DNA of 64,000 bases from Craterostigma plantagineum (taxonomy: Eukaryota; Streptophyta; Magnoliopsida; Lamiales; Linderniaceae), in assembly GCA_027422505.1 (NCBI GenBank), contig JAPQWV010000735.1, positions 186,001 to 250,000 of the forward strand, written 5' to 3'. A program made the translations under genes and the position numbers. Below, piece by piece: positions 1 to 12,565 of the stretch. The notes below the pieces were generated by a model. That model did no database searches. It was not told the origin of the DNA and saw nothing but the letters and a program-made list of their open reading frames with translations. Positions within the stretch are counted from its first letter, which is position 1; each line of letters begins with the position of its first letter.

Positions 1-2298
1 AACACTGAGCAAATTGCCCAGTAGGTGAATAAAATGCAATGCAGCGTGCACTCATTCCCAATCCCAATTCTCGAAACATGATATAATGCACGCTCGTTCT
101 CACATTTCTATCGTATCTCAATATCAGGGCCCTAGGCTGGACTCGGCACCTCGCGCGCAATAAAAATAAAATATATCATCTGGTCGCTAACGACAGACTA
201 GCGGTGCCCACGCCGATAGTGCGCTGATCGATCACGTCAACGTCCTCCTATCAGGTCGCCCCTTCCGCTACACAACACATCCGACGGTTTGCACCTCGGG
301 TCGCTCACGCCCGAGTAGACAGATCGCTCACGTCTGTCTCCCGTCAGGTGCCCAACGAGTCCAACCTCAACTCCGCTACGAGTCTGACTGCCAAAATCGG
401 CACACTCTACCCCGCTCAATCGACACCTTAAGTCTTAAGGTGTCACCACTAATGTGGTCGTTATCCCTCACAATGTCGTGCGATGCCATGTACATACGTG
501 ATACACATGAAAACTTGATATCACATAAAACATACGTAAAACACGTAGATCACATAAGTCATGTAATCACATAATAGCAGGTAAGTGTTTACGCGTCGTA
601 GATGAATGTTTCACCTACCTGTCCTCCCGCTACAACCAACTACGAAGTCTCGTGAAGTCTCTGTATATCGGTTGTCTGAATATAATAATATTATTAGTAT
701 ATATACTAATTCTCGAAAATCCTAAAATTTATGAAACCCTAAAATAATGAAATTCCTAAAAATAAATAAACCCTAAAATACCGAAAATTTATTACCTAAA
801 ACCAGATGTCGAAATTATTTAATAAAATGTCGAGGTCTAGATTAAAAAACGAAATGTCGAGTTTTAACATACTAGCAAATGTCGAGACAAACAGAAAATG
901 TCGAGTTCATCAATTACTGTTGAGACCTTGTAAATGTCGAGAACTAAACCATATAAATGTCGAGGTGTCCTTGGTTAAAATGTCGATATCTATATAAATG
1001 TCGAGGCTTATTCATTGAAGATATCGAAACCCTTACTAGTGTTAGCACACCTCGACATTTTTAATAACTATCCTACCTCGACATTATATAAATGTCGAGA
1101 CACAGATATCGACATTTTTTTCAATTAGTGTTAAAGTTTAGGTTGTGTCGATATCTTATTGATGTCGATATCTTCCTATTATACCCATGTGTCTCGACTT
1201 CTATCTACTGAGTATTTCGACATCTTCTTATTACTACTTGTATATATCGACATCTATCTATTATATATAAATACATGCATCTCGACTTCTTTGATAAGGA
1301 AATCATATAAATGTCGATATCATTGCTATTATACCTCTCGACTTTTTACCACAACATCTCGACATTTTCTATCATTATCATATATCGACATCTATATACA
1401 TCTCGACATCTCAACTTACTAAATAGCTTATATTAATACATCTCGACTTTTATATGTTATATATCTCGAAATCTTTCCTAAAAACTGCAATTCTCCCAGA
1501 AAACCCTAAAACGAAATTTTTACATTACCCAAAATTAGCTCTCAAAATGATTTCTAATCCAGAATATCTTACACCCTAAAGCATGAAGCATCGATCAGGT
1601 ATAACCATTAAGCTTCTTAGCTTGCACTTAACATAATAATTTCTAAAATTTCCTCCTATTATTCAAGTTTACGCAAACATAATAACACTCTAACTTTCGA
1701 ACAATCACTATAAAAGTTCACAGAATTATTTCTGAATTTCGTGAGTAACAGAAAACTGCTTAATCTTATCCTATATATAAAATAACAACAAAGCAATGAA
1801 GTTTCTCACCTCCTCCTTTCGACTTTTTGAATTATCAAAGGGTTCCTTTCCTACTTGCTTTCGTTCTTTTTTGTTGAGGGTTACAAATCGTTCTTATAAA
1901 AGAAGATATATATACATCATGGATAGGTATTAAAACATTGAATTTAGCGATGATGGGACAAGAGGTTAGACGATGTACTTCATCACTAAGGATTCTTATT
2001 AGCTATTTTTATGACTTTGGGCTTAAACTTGAGCTTAAATGTGGCCCAATTCATATGATTTCAACTAAGCAATGTACAGTCCAATTTATTATATTCCAAC
2101 ATTATAATGATAGCCCATTTTACTTCCTTGGGCTTTCCTACTTATTTTAGTTCTTATTATCTTTCTTGGGCTTACAACAATTCTCGGCCCAATTAGTATT
2201 TCCGGATTCCTTTCGAAATATCCGTTTTGTCCGAAAATTAATTCCATTAATTTCGAACATTACAAAAATAATCCCGTATTAATTTTACGGGTATTACA
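1..2298 (-). repeat. 3' LTR of element A (truncated by window)
   Basis: Near-identical to 7264-9563. On the minus strand it begins TGTAATACCCG, directly after the polypurine tract. A dense array of ATGTCGAG/CTCGACAT words runs from about 806 to 1470. The short open frames in this stretch come from that array and are not genes. Confidence 0.95.
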
Positions 2299-2311
2299 TC
2301 CTCCCCCCCTT
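2299..2311 (-). other. Polypurine tract of element A
   Basis: On the minus strand a run of G with flanking A directly precedes the 3' LTR (AAGGGGGGG then AGGA). This is the expected position and composition of the plus-strand primer in a Ty3/gypsy element. Confidence 0.85.
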
Positions 2312-2332
2312 AAAAGAATTTCGTCCCCGAAA

Positions 2333-2661
2333 TTACGCCGACTGGAATAACTCGGGATAACGAATTTTCATATCATCCTCACGCTCCCAAGTGGCTTCCT
2401 CAACTGATTGATTCCGCCACAATACTTTAACTAACGGAATAATCTTATTCCGTAGTCGTTTCGATTCGTACATCAAAATCTCTACGGGCTTCTCTTCGTA
2501 ACTCAAGTCAGGCTTGAGCTGTCGATAAAGAAGTTCATTCTGAACAACATGACTCGGGTCCGCGACGTATTTTCGTAATGTCGATACGTGAAATACGTCG
2601 TGAACTTGTGATAGGGAAGTCGGCAATTCTAACTGATACGCAACCTCGCCGACTCGTTTGA
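2333..2661 (-). pseudogene. Frameshifted C-terminus of element A polyprotein
   Basis: About 110 residues in the frame next to the main gag-pol. They continue the integrase tail ([16 protein letters not shown] segment) and the chromodomain-like module ending with [10 protein letters not shown] and YPELF. The matching part of element D lies at about residues 1380-1488. In Tekay-type chromoviruses this module is thought to guide integration into heterochromatin. It would not be translated with the rest of pol unless the frameshift were bypassed. No independent ATG start is visible. Confidence 0.88.
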
Positions 2662-5600
2662 CTATTTAAACGGGCCTATGTATCTTGGACTTAGTTTGCC
2701 CTTCTTTCCAAATCGCTTCACTCCTTTCATCGGGGAGATCTTCAAAAATACTTCGTCATCTTCAGCAAATTCCAAAGGTCGTCGCCGACGATCAGCGTAA
2801 CTCTTCTGTCGACTCTGAGCTGTTCGCATTCGTTCTCGAATTTTCGTCACGGCCTCTGTCGTCTCCCGAATCATATCTGGTCCCAGTAATGCTCGTTCGC
2901 CTATTTCATCCCAGTGAATAGGAGACCGACACTTGCGCCCGTATAATGCCTCGTACGGCGCCACGCCGATCGTAGCATGGAAGCTATTGTTGTACGAAAA
3001 TTCGATCAGCGGCAAGTACTTACTCCAGTTTCCTTTGAAGTCTAGGACGCATGCTCGCAACATGTCTTCAAGGGTTTGAATCGTCCGTTCAGACTGTCCG
3101 TCCGTCTGGGGATGGTATGCAGTACTGAACGAGAGCTTAGTACCCATCGCTTTCTGTAAGCTCTGCCAAAAGTTGGATAGAAATCTCGAATCTCGATCCG
3201 AGACAATAGAGATTGGAATTCCATGTAGTCGAACAATTTCCTGAATATATATTTCAGCATAGCGTTCCATGGAAAAAGTAGAACTGATTGGAAAGAAATG
3301 GGCTGATTTCGTCAGGCGGTCTACCACCACCCAGATAGCGTCATGGCCTTTCGTTGTCTTTGGTAAACCAACGACGAAATCCATAGTAATATGATCCCAC
3401 TTCCATTCGGGTATCGGTAAAGGCTGTAGAGTTCCAGCTGGTCGCTGGTGTTCAGCTTTGATCAACTGGCACGTCATACATCGATTTACGAACTCCGCTA
3501 TGTCCTTTTTCATTCCTGGCCACCAATACGTGATTCGCAAGTCTTGGTACATTTTGGTCGAGCCCGGATGTACGGAGTAGGTAGTTGTGTGCGCTTCAGC
3601 CATAATCGTTCGTCGTAACTCCTCGTCGCTAGGCACGTACAGTCGATTCTTGTAAAATAAAGTTCCGTCTTCTCGGATTGCAAAGTCATCGGGGAGTGCA
3701 TCTTTCACCTTTAAATAAAATTCGTCATCTTCTTGGGCCTTTCGGATTTGTTCTAGCAACGTAGGCTGAAGAGTTAGTGTTGCTAGTTTCATTTCAACTT
3801 CACCTAAGGCAACTACTTCCACTTCAAGTCTGTGCAATTCTGTGCTAATCACCTTTCGACTGAGCGCGTCTGCGACTACGTTCGCTTTGCCCGGATGATA
3901 ATTGATAACGCAGTCGTAGTCTTTTACGAGCTCCAGCCATCGACGTTGTCGCATGTTTAACTCCTTCTGGGTGAAGAAGTACTTCAAGCTTTTATGGTCA
4001 GTGAAAATCTCACACCTTTCTCCGTAAAGGTAATGCCTCCAGATCTTTAAAGCGAATACCACTGCTGCTAGTTCTAGGTCATGGGTCGGGTAGTTCTTCT
4101 CGTATTCCTTCAGTTGTCGGGAGGCGTAAGCAATTACTTTGCCGTTCTGCATCAATACACATCCCAGTCCGTTCTTCGAGGCGTCGCTGTAGACCGAGAA
4201 TCCTCCTGTTCCCGAGGGTATAGTTAAAACAGGAGCTGTAGTAAGTCGTTTCTTTAGTTCCTGGAAACTTTGTTCGCACGCTTCAGTCCACTTGAAAGGT
4301 ATATTCTTTCTAGTAAGGTTCGTCAGTGTCGAGGCGATGCTAGAGAAGTCAGCTATGAACTTACGGTAATATCCCGCAAGTCCTAGAAAACTTCGGACCT
4401 CAGTAGGATTAGTAGGTTGTTGCCAGTTATTCACAGCTTCGATCTTACTCGGGTCCACCGAGATTCCGTTCCCAGAAATCACGTGTCCCAAGAAAGCTAC
4501 TTGCTCAAGCCAGAATTCACACTTCTTGAATTTGGCGTAGAGTTGTTTCTCTCGTAGGATTCCTAAGACGGTTCTCAGATGGCTTTCGTGTTCGTCTCTT
4601 GTCTTAGAATAGATCAAAATATCGTCGATGAAGACGATAACAAACCGATCGAGGTAGTCTTTAAAGACTCGGTTCATAAGATCCATAAAAGTAGCAGGGG
4701 CATTAGTCAGTCCGAAGGGCATGACCAAAAACTCGTAATGGCCGTACCTCGTACTGAACGCGGTTTTAGGAACATCTACCTCCCTAATCTTCAATTGATG
4801 GTATCCCGAACGGAGGTCAATTTTCGAGAATACCGTAGCTCCTTGTAGTTGATCGAACAGATCATCGATCCTTGGCAACGGATATTTATTTTTGATCGTG
4901 ATCTTGTTCAGTTCCCGATAGTCGATACACAGTCGCATCGACCCGTCTTTCTTTCGCACAAATAGGACTGGTGCTCCCCACGGTGAAAAGCTGGGTTGAA
5001 TAAACCCTTTCTGCAGTAAATCATCCAGTTGTTCCTTCAACTCCTTCAATTCATTAGGTGCTAGACGATATGGAGCTTTAGAGATTGGGGCAGACCCCGG
5101 CATCAAATCAATCGTGAACTGTATTTCTCGATCAGGGGGTAACCCCGGGAGATCATCGGGAAATACATCGGCATATTCGTTAACTATCGGTACGTCTTTC
5201 AGTTCAGGCTGAGGTAACTCCTCTGCCTTCACCGCATACACGAGATAGGACTCACAACCTGACCTCAAGAGTCGTTGAGCCTTTAGAGCTGATATTCGTG
5301 GAATACTATTCTTATTCGCTTTACCCGAAAAAGTGAATGCTTCTTCTTCAGGCAGCTGGAATTTAACGACCTTCTTGTTACAATCTATGATGGCTCCATA
5401 TCTTGAAAGCCAATCCATTCCGAAGATGACGTCATAGTCGTTCATCGGAATTACAATCAGGTCGGCACTCAAGTTCCTACCCTCAATAACTACGACGCAT
5501 CCTTTTAGTACTTGGTTGGTATGCGTCGGATCCCCGTGTGGTAGAGTAACCACATAGTTGCATTCAGATGAGGTAGGAGATATTCCTACCTTCGCCACGT

Positions 5601-6807
5601 ACTTAGCCGACACAAATGAATGTGTGGCTCCAGAATCAATAAGCACAGAAGTGGGCACGTTATAGATTGTCAACGTACCCGTGACTACGGAGGGATTCGC
5701 TTCGGCCTCCTCGTTGGTCAAAGTAAAAACTCGCGCTGGTACCGGCGGAGGTCGGATTAAAGGTTGGTGTGGAACTTGCGGTATTTTCTCATTGCAGACT
5801 CTGGCGTAGTGGCCAATCTTTCCACACCGAAAACACTGGGGAGTTGGGTTAGGTCTTGGCCCATGGCATATCCCGTAGTGGTAGCGCCCACACTGCCGAC
5901 ACTGAGGTACAGTGTTTGGGGGTCGGGTTGGAACGTTAGCTGGTCCTTGATTTGGCCTCGGTCTCCAGTTCTGCTGGCCTGGTTGATTTCCACGATTGTT
6001 CAGATTCTTGCCAAAGAACGGGCGTTTCTGATTCCCTCCTCCTTGTTGCACTTCTGCCCGTCGCTTTGCATCTTGAGCCTTGGTAACTCTATTCTCTGCT
6101 TGCTCTGCTAATATTGCTCGTTCAGCGATACGAGCGTAAGTCTTTCCCTCGGTATCGTACATGCTTACGCTTCGGAAGATCTCGGGTTTGAGACCTTCCA
6201 GAAAACGCTCGATCTTCAGCTCATCTGTAGCCACTATATGTGGTGCAAACCTCGAGAGCTGCTCGAACTTGCGGATGTAATCCGCCACTGACATTCCTCC
6301 TTGTTTCAGATTGATGAACTCGTTCATTTTCTGCGCTCGATCTGGCGCCGTGAAATACTTTCCTCGGAAGAGAGTCTTAAATCTCTCCCAGGTCATCATA
6401 GTGGGATCCTCGAGCACCTGGATGGTGTCCCACCAGTAGCCCGCGTTCCCACGTAACATAAAAGTGGCACAAGTCACCTTCTCAGTATCAGGAAGATGAC
6501 TGACGCGGAACATATTTTCGATAGTTCTGAGCCAATCCTCCGCATAGGTAGGATCGGCAGCTTCCTCAAATGAAGGGGGGTTTAGTCTTCGGAACCTCTC
6601 CCCGGCCGCTTCAGCACGTTCTGGGCCAGGGGATGTGTGGCGCTCCGAGGAATTTTGACGGTGAATGAGGTCGTTAATCTGATCGGACTGCCGCCGAATC
6701 AGATCAGTTAACTGATGAATTGTAGAGCGGTCCTCATTCGGTGGGGATTCGGAACCCGCCCTACGACTAGTTTCACCCACTTCTCTACGTGTCCTCGGCA
6801 TTTTCAA
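2662..6807 (-). CDS. gag-pol polyprotein of element A, main frame
   Basis: A 1381-residue Ty3/gypsy polyprotein in one frame. A gag capsid-like region is followed by a CCHC zinc knuckle at about residues 325-338. Then come an aspartic protease with DSG at 391-393, a reverse transcriptase with FIDD at 726-729, RNase H, an HHCC zinc-binding integrase N-terminus and the integrase core. It makes the reverse-transcription and integration machinery of the element. The frame ends at a TAG after the sequence GPFK in the integrase C-terminal region. The related polyprotein of element D (1488 residues) continues there with IIKRVGEV, and the same continuation is seen here one frame over. A single missing A in an A run at about 2665 explains the break. 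It is either a real inactivating frameshift or an assembly error. Gag and pol share one frame with no stop between them, as in other Tekay/Del elements. Confidence 0.95.
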   Translation of the reverse strand: MKMPRTRREVGETSRRAGSESPPNEDRSTIHQLTDLIRRQSDQINDLIHRQNSSERHTSPGPERAEAAGERFRRLNPPSFEEAADPTYAEDWLRTIENMFRVSHLPDTEKVTCATFMLRGNAGYWWDTIQVLEDPTMMTWERFKTLFRGKYFTAPDRAQKMNEFINLKQGGMSVADYIRKFEQLSRFAPHIVATDELKIERFLEGLKPEIFRSVSMYDTEGKTYARIAERAILAEQAENRVTKAQDAKRRAEVQQGGGNQKRPFFGKNLNNRGNQPGQQNWRPRPNQGPANVPTRPPNTVPQCRQCGRYHYGICHGPRPNPTPQCFRCGKIGHYARVCNEKIPQVPHQPLIRPPPVPARVFTLTNEEAEANPSVVTGTLTIYNVPTSVLIDSGATHSFVSAKYVAKVGISPTSSECNYVVTLPHGDPTHTNQVLKGCVVVIEGRNLSADLIVIPMNDYDVIFGMDWLSRYGAIIDCNKKVVKFQLPEEEAFTFSGKANKNSIPRISALKAQRLLRSGCESYLVYAVKAEELPQPELKDVPIVNEYADVFPDDLPGLPPDREIQFTIDLMPGSAPISKAPYRLAPNELKELKEQLDDLLQKGFIQPSFSPWGAPVLFVRKKDGSMRLCIDYRELNKITIKNKYPLPRIDDLFDQLQGATVFSKIDLRSGYHQLKIREVDVPKTAFSTRYGHYEFLVMPFGLTNAPATFMDLMNRVFKDYLDRFVIVFIDDILIYSKTRDEHESHLRTVLGILREKQLYAKFKKCEFWLEQVAFLGHVISGNGISVDPSKIEAVNNWQQPTNPTEVRSFLGLAGYYRKFIADFSSIASTLTNLTRKNIPFKWTEACEQSFQELKKRLTTAPVLTIPSGTGGFSVYSDASKNGLGCVLMQNGKVIAYASRQLKEYEKNYPTHDLELAAVVFALKIWRHYLYGERCEIFTDHKSLKYFFTQKELNMRQRRWLELVKDYDCVINYHPGKANVVADALSRKVISTELHRLEVEVVALGEVEMKLATLTLQPTLLEQIRKAQEDDEFYLKVKDALPDDFAIREDGTLFYKNRLYVPSDEELRRTIMAEAHTTTYSVHPGSTKMYQDLRITYWWPGMKKDIAEFVNRCMTCQLIKAEHQRPAGTLQPLPIPEWKWDHITMDFVVGLPKTTKGHDAIWVVVDRLTKSAHFFPISSTFSMERYAEIYIQEIVRLHGIPISIVSDRDSRFLSNFWQSLQKAMGTKLSFSTAYHPQTDGQSERTIQTLEDMLRACVLDFKGNWSKYLPLIEFSYNNSFHATIGVAPYEALYGRKCRSPIHWDEIGERALLGPDMIRETTEAVTKIRERMRTAQSRQKSYADRRRRPLEFAEDDEVFLKISPMKGVKRFGKKGKLSPRYIGPFK

Positions 6808-6962
6808 CTAGTTCTACAATCCATCATATAAAGCACATATATCAAATAACACGTAATCACGTACTCAAGAAGTAAACTTACAGGCCAGACTGGTTCTCCA
6901 GACTTTTGAGCGGCAGTACATGGACAGTCTTCAGAATCTAAAGCCTAAGCTCTGATACCACC
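6808..6962 (-). other. 5' leader of element A with tRNA-Met primer site
   Basis: Between the 5' LTR and the gag start. Positions 6949-6960 read TGGTATCAGAGC on the minus strand, the plant initiator tRNA-Met primer binding site, two bases from the LTR end. The rest is an untranslated leader of about 140 bases. Confidence 0.9.
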
Positions 6963-9563
6963 TGTGGCGACCCTACTTTTCTAATTAGGATTATTGGCGG
7001 ATTTCCGCAACGTAAGCCGCGGAAGGCCCGTCTAATTAAAACTTTTCCTAAAAGATATTATAATACAACAAAATATTATTTTACATAATAGTATCTGTAC
7101 AATGGGCCGAAGCCCCAAAATGTCAAAAAGATTAAAAACCCTATCGCCGCTCCACAGGTCTTCATCCATGTACCGTCCCGCCCTCAAAAGTCCGTGGAGC
7201 ACCGCCACCAGCCGCCTCAGTCACGACGCGTATCAGCGTCGGACTCAGTACCTACAACACGTAAACACTGAGCAAATTGCCCAGTAGGTGAATAAAATGC
7301 AATGCAGCGTGCACTCATTCCCAATCCCAATTCTCGAAACATGATATAATGCACGCTCGTTCTCACATTTCTATCGTATCTCAATATCAGGGCCCTAGGC
7401 TGGACTCGGCACCTCGCGCGCAATAAAAATAAAATATATCGTCTGGTCGCTAACGACAGACTAGCGGTGCCCACGCCGATAGTGCGCTGATCGATCACGT
7501 CAACGTCCTCCTATCAGGTCGCCCCTTCCGCTACACAACACATCCGACGGTTTGCACCTCGGGTCGCTCACGCCCGAGTAGACAGATCGCTCACGTCTGT
7601 CTCCCGTCAGGTGCCCAACGAGTCCAACCTCAACTCCGCTACGAGTCTGACTGCCAAAATCGGCACACTCTACCCCGCTCAATCGACACCTTAAGTCTTA
7701 AGGTGTCACCACTAATGTGGTCGTTATCCCTCACAATGTCGTGCGATGCCATGTACATACGTGATACACATGAAAACTTGATATCACATAAAACATACGT
7801 AAAACACGTAGATCACATAAGTCATGTAATCACATAATAGCAGGTAAGTGTTTACGCGTCGTAGATGAATGTTTCACCTACCTGTCCTCCCGCTACAACC
7901 AACTACGAAGTCTCGTGAAGTCTCTGTATATCGGTTGTCTGAATATAATAATATTATTAGTATATATACTAATTCTCGAAAATCCTAAAATTTATGAAAC
8001 CCTAAAATAATGAAATTCCTAAAAATAAATAAACCCTAAAATACCGAAAATTTATTACCTAAAACCAGATGTCGAAATTATTTAATAAAATGTCGAGGTC
8101 TAGATTAAAAAAACGAAATGTCGAGTTTTAACATACTAGCAAATGTCGAGACAAACAGAAAATGTCGAGTTCATCAATTACTGTTGAGACCTTGTAAATG
8201 TCGAGAACTAAACCATATAAATGTCGAGGTGTCCTTGGTTAAAATGTCGATATCTATATAAATGTCGAGGCTTATTCATTGAAGATATCGAAACCCTTAC
8301 TAGTGTTAGCACACCTCGACATTTTTAATAACTATCCTACCTCGACATTATATAAATGTCGAGACATAGATATCGACATTTTTTTCAATTAGTGTTAAAG
8401 TTTAGGTTGTGTCGATATCTTATTGATGTCGATATCTTCCTATTATACCCATGTGTCTCGACTTCTATCTACTGAGTATTTCGACATCTTCTTATTACTA
8501 CTTGTATATATCGACATCTATCTATTATATATAAATACATGCATCTCGACTTCTTTGATAAGGAAATCATATAAATGTCGATATCATTGCTATTATACCT
8601 CTCGACTTTTTACCACAACATCTCGACATTTTCTATCATTATCATATATCGACATCTATATACATCTCGACATCTCAACTTACTAAATAGCTTATATTAA
8701 TACATCTCGACTTTTATATGTTATATATCTCGAAATCTTTCCTAAAAACTGCAATTCTCCCAGAAAACCCTAAAACGAAATTTTTACATTACCCAAAATT
8801 AGCTCTCAAAATGATTTCTAATCCAGAATATCTTACACCCTAAAGCATGAAGCATCGATCAGGTATAACCATTAAGCTTCTTAGCTTGCACTTAACATAA
8901 TAATTTCTAAAATTTCCTCCTATTATTCAAGTTTACGCAAACATAATAACACTCTAACTTTCGAACAATCACTATAAAAGTTCACAGAATTATTTCTGAA
9001 TTTCGTGAGTAACAGAAAACTGCTTAATCTTATCCTATATATAAAATAACAACAAAGCAATGAAGTTTCTCACCTCCTCCTTTCGACTTTTTGAATTATC
9101 AAAGGGTTCCTTTCCTACTTGCTTTCGTTCTTTTTTTGTTGAGGGTTACAAATCGTTCTTATAAAAGAAGATATATATACATCATGGATAGGTATTAAAA
9201 CATTGAATTTAGCGATGATGGGACAAGAGGTTAGACGATGTACTTCATCACTAAGGATTCTTATTAGCTATTTTTATGACTTTGGGCTTAAACTTGAGCT
9301 TAAATGTGGCCCAATTCATATGATTTCAACTAAGCAATGTACAGTCCAATTTATTATATTCCAACATTATAATGATAGCCCATTTTACTTCCTTGGGCTT
9401 TCCTACTTATTTTAGTTCTTATTATCTTTCTTGGGCTTACAACAATTCTCGGCCCAATTAGTATTTCCGGATTCCTTTCGAAATATCCGTTTTGTCCGAA
9501 AATTAATTCCATTAATTTCGAACATTACAAAAATAATCCCGTATTAATTTTACGGGTATTACA
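6963..9563 (-). repeat. 5' LTR of element A
   Basis: A 2601-bp LTR bounded by TG and CA (plus strand starts TGTGGCGACC and ends GGGTATTACA). It holds the ATGTCGAG word array (about 8068-8735) and a short inverted-repeat pair, AGTAGGTGAA (7283-7292) and TTCACCTACC (7873-7882). The promoter should lie here. A TATATATA run at about 9170 is one possible TATA box on the minus strand, unproven. Confidence 0.95.
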
Positions 9564-9568
9564 TAATG

Positions 9569-12565
9569 GGTCCTAATTACATAGGAAGATGCGCAAGCGT
9601 GTCAAAACAAATCTATCTACTGGGCCTCCACGAGGTCGCATCCATGCACACACTTCCATCTCAAAAGCCCACGGAAGCTTCAAAAGTTGGCCTCGCCGTG
9701 AAAATGATCACGTACCGTGATCGCGGGGTCCTACAACACATAAAAACGTGGAATGAGCTTATAAAGCTCAGTAAGTGAAAACCATGCATGAAATGCACGT
9801 GACCTAAATAGCGAAGGCATCCGCGCCAATGCTATCTACTTCTCATATCCTTCCTGACCTTTCTCACATTCTTCTTGACTTTTCATAACATATTTGGGCC
9901 CTCGGCTTTCAATCTTACTATGCACCATATAGAGCTCAAACCCCTAAGGGTACAAGTGGCAGTACACACACTGGGAGGCTAAACCCGAGTACTCAATCTG
10001 TGCATGACCCTATAGTGCCTTTCAATCCCAATGCGGTACACACTGAGAGGCTACTAGTGCCTTTCAATCCCAATGTCGTCCCATTGAGAGGCTAACCCGG
10101 GCACACAAATATCGTTTAACCCTAAGGCACCTTTCCATCCCAATGCGGTCTGACACGCGGGCGCTTCTCACTGGTAGCTTACTACGAGGTCGCCAACACT
10201 CGAGGTTCCCTCGATGCCGCTCATACCCTCGAGTCGCATCCTCCAGGTTGCATCTCCCGCTACGGGGTATTCCCCCTACCTTTCGTGAATCAGGTAATTC
10301 GGCTTCGTGAATCGCCGTGGTAGCATAGAAGAGCCGAGACTCATCATTGAGTCGACACAAATGCCCATATCGGCAATTATACATATCGCTTTCAAGCGAT
10401 CTTATACTCATGCACGCTCTCTTTCCCTGACTCTTATACTAGTCGTGCGTGCACGTGATTATGCCATGAAATCAGATAAACATGCGTGCAATATTCAAAA
10501 AATAATTTACGTCACATAAATCACGTAAATTACGTCACATAAAAATCACATAAGTCATATAGGCAAGTAGTCACACAAAATCATAAAATCTCATAACACA
10601 TAAAAATTATGTGTTGTAGTTGCGATTAACACTTACCTGGTATCCTTAGCTATTAGTTTATCGGTAAGTCGCTAACCTTCAAACCCTAATTATAGGAACA
10701 TATAAATTTAGGGTTTGTTAGTCTAGTTATAACCTCACGAAATTGGCTTAATTTGAAAATCCTAATTTTGACTTATAAATTTCGAAACCCTAAATTTAGA
10801 ACTTTAACCTAAACTGAAAAATATTATTTCAGGTATAGATCTCGACATAGTATGTAAGATTTCGATATTTATCTTGGGATAGATGTTGAGCTTAAACAGT
10901 ACATGATTTCAAGATTTATAAGAGTACATCATTCGACATTTAGACTATGCCCCAAAATCTCGACATGGAGTTTTATATCTACTCATAGGATTTCGGTATT
11001 AAAAGTAAATCTCGGGCTTGGGTTAAATGTCGAGATACATATATATTAATATTAGACTTAACATGTCGAGAAGTTACTATAACAAAATATCGATATTACA
11101 ACCAAATAAATGTCGAGATGTATGTCCCTATACATAAGGATCTCGAGCTCTTATACTAAGTAATGTATAAAATGTCGATATAAAGATCTCGATATTATTC
11201 TTGCTATAACATGGTTTCGACATTTTCAATAATAACACATAGGTTCTTGAGCTAGCTCCTGAAATAACATCGATATAGTATTTACGTGCGTCTGACATAA
11301 GGCACAATGATTTCGAGATTTGAACCGTATAAAATATCTCAAGCTGATTCTTAAACTTGGTCTCGAGATTATTCCTGAATAACTTAGCATGGTTTCGACA
11401 TCTAGCAACTAGAAATCATATTCCTCGATATTTAAACCTTCGATCAAAAGACACCTTCTTAAGAACATGATGAATATGATAGAACTTCATATATTTAACC
11501 ACGTTTTACTCTGTTGAATTTCAATCTCAATACAACATAATTATAAAAGCTCTAAGTGCTTCAAAAACCCTCGTTAACTTAGCTTGTACATTCTTAATCA
11601 TTTTCAAATTTCGTACCTCATAATTTCTTAAGCATTTTAAATCCTGCAAACCTTCTAAGGTTCTCCCTTATATGACCTTGTATCAGCAAGTCGATATAAA
11701 AAAATAATTAAGCACTAAGGCAAATAGGGATTATACCTTTCGAACCTCTTATATTGTTTATTGTTCAATCCTTGTTGGAAGTCCACCTTGCTACTCAACG
11801 TTCTTCTCTTCTGTACTTAGGGTGTCAATGGTTCTTTACCAATCAGTCATAACACGCAAGTCTTTTTCTTATCCCTAACTTAACCTTGCGTGTAATACTG
11901 TCTAAATGACATCGACATATTTTGGTTAGTTCTTATCTCATCTTATGTGTTATATTATTATACTATATACCTTTCTTTGTAGCTAAGAAATCGAGTCTCA
12001 ATGTCTCGACATTTCTATTCCATCTTTGATCTCGAGTTTATTGTTTAGTTTTAAAGATTTTGAGTTCCATAAGTTTCGAGATCCTAATTGTTTGGAATTC
12101 TCTTGTCTCACAATTCTTCTCTTGTAAAATTAGAGATCTCGAGATGTGTTTTGAAATTATTCCTACCAATTCGTGCTCCCCAAAACATGGTATTAATACT
12201 TAATATACAAAATCAAATCTTCTAGGTTACATGCCATGCACTAAAAACCCTAAAAAACAGCTAACCTATATTTAATTAATTCTTCTACTTGGTCAGTAAC
12301 CCTAATGGCACCTAATATGAAATTATGTTGACGCGTAAAATCATAAATTATGTTCCATGCAGTCGCATTAGTTCTAATTCGTAACACACATAAGAATTAC
12401 AAATCACACAACATGACATCATATAGGCACATAAGTCACTTAAAGGTATGAATATATGAAGACATTGTATCATCGAAAGTACTAATTAATCCAAAAGTTC
12501 TTAATTAAATATTTTCATCCCTACTTAAATCGTAAATCCCGTAATTAGATTTTACGGGTATTACA
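9569..12565 (-). repeat. Older Tekay-like LTR B, interrupted by element A
   Basis: The first bases are homologous to the LTR of element C from about 22158 (AATTACATAGG, then the shared GGTCGCATCCATG block), so about 140 bases of its low-coordinate end are missing. It ends TTTACGGGTATTACA at 12565. Downstream sequence is not a polypurine tract, so this is more likely a solo or truncated LTR than part of a full element. Words such as ATGTCGAG and TTTCGAGAT are scattered from about 10840 to 12150. No coding sequence is supported. Element A presumably inserted about 140 bases into it, with the rest outside the window. Confidence 0.75.

Larger units (their letters stand above)
1..9563 (-). mobile_element. 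Tekay/Del-like Ty3/gypsy element A (left edge cut)
   Basis: A long terminal repeat retrotransposon in minus orientation: right (5') LTR, tRNA-Met primer site, gag-pol, polypurine tract and left (3') LTR. Position 1 corresponds to 7264 in the right LTR, so the first 301 bases of the left LTR lie outside the window. The paired LTRs differ at only about four places by eye (178/7441 and near 1106/8367 are substitutions; two homopolymer runs near 845 and 1870 differ by one base). This indicates a very recent insertion. Large LTRs, gag-pol in one frame and a C-terminal chromodomain-like segment fit the Tekay/Del chromovirus lineage. It is inserted in an older Tekay LTR that resumes at about 9564. 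The target duplication cannot be checked because the left end is outside the window. Confidence 0.93.

Noticed and set aside
1159..1422. 87-residue frame repeated at 8423-8686
   Set aside because: Lies in the LTR word array of element A; low-complexity Tyr/Ser/Ile composition.
5764..6111. 115-residue plus-strand frame inside element A gag
   Set aside because: Antisense shadow of the gag-pol coding strand.
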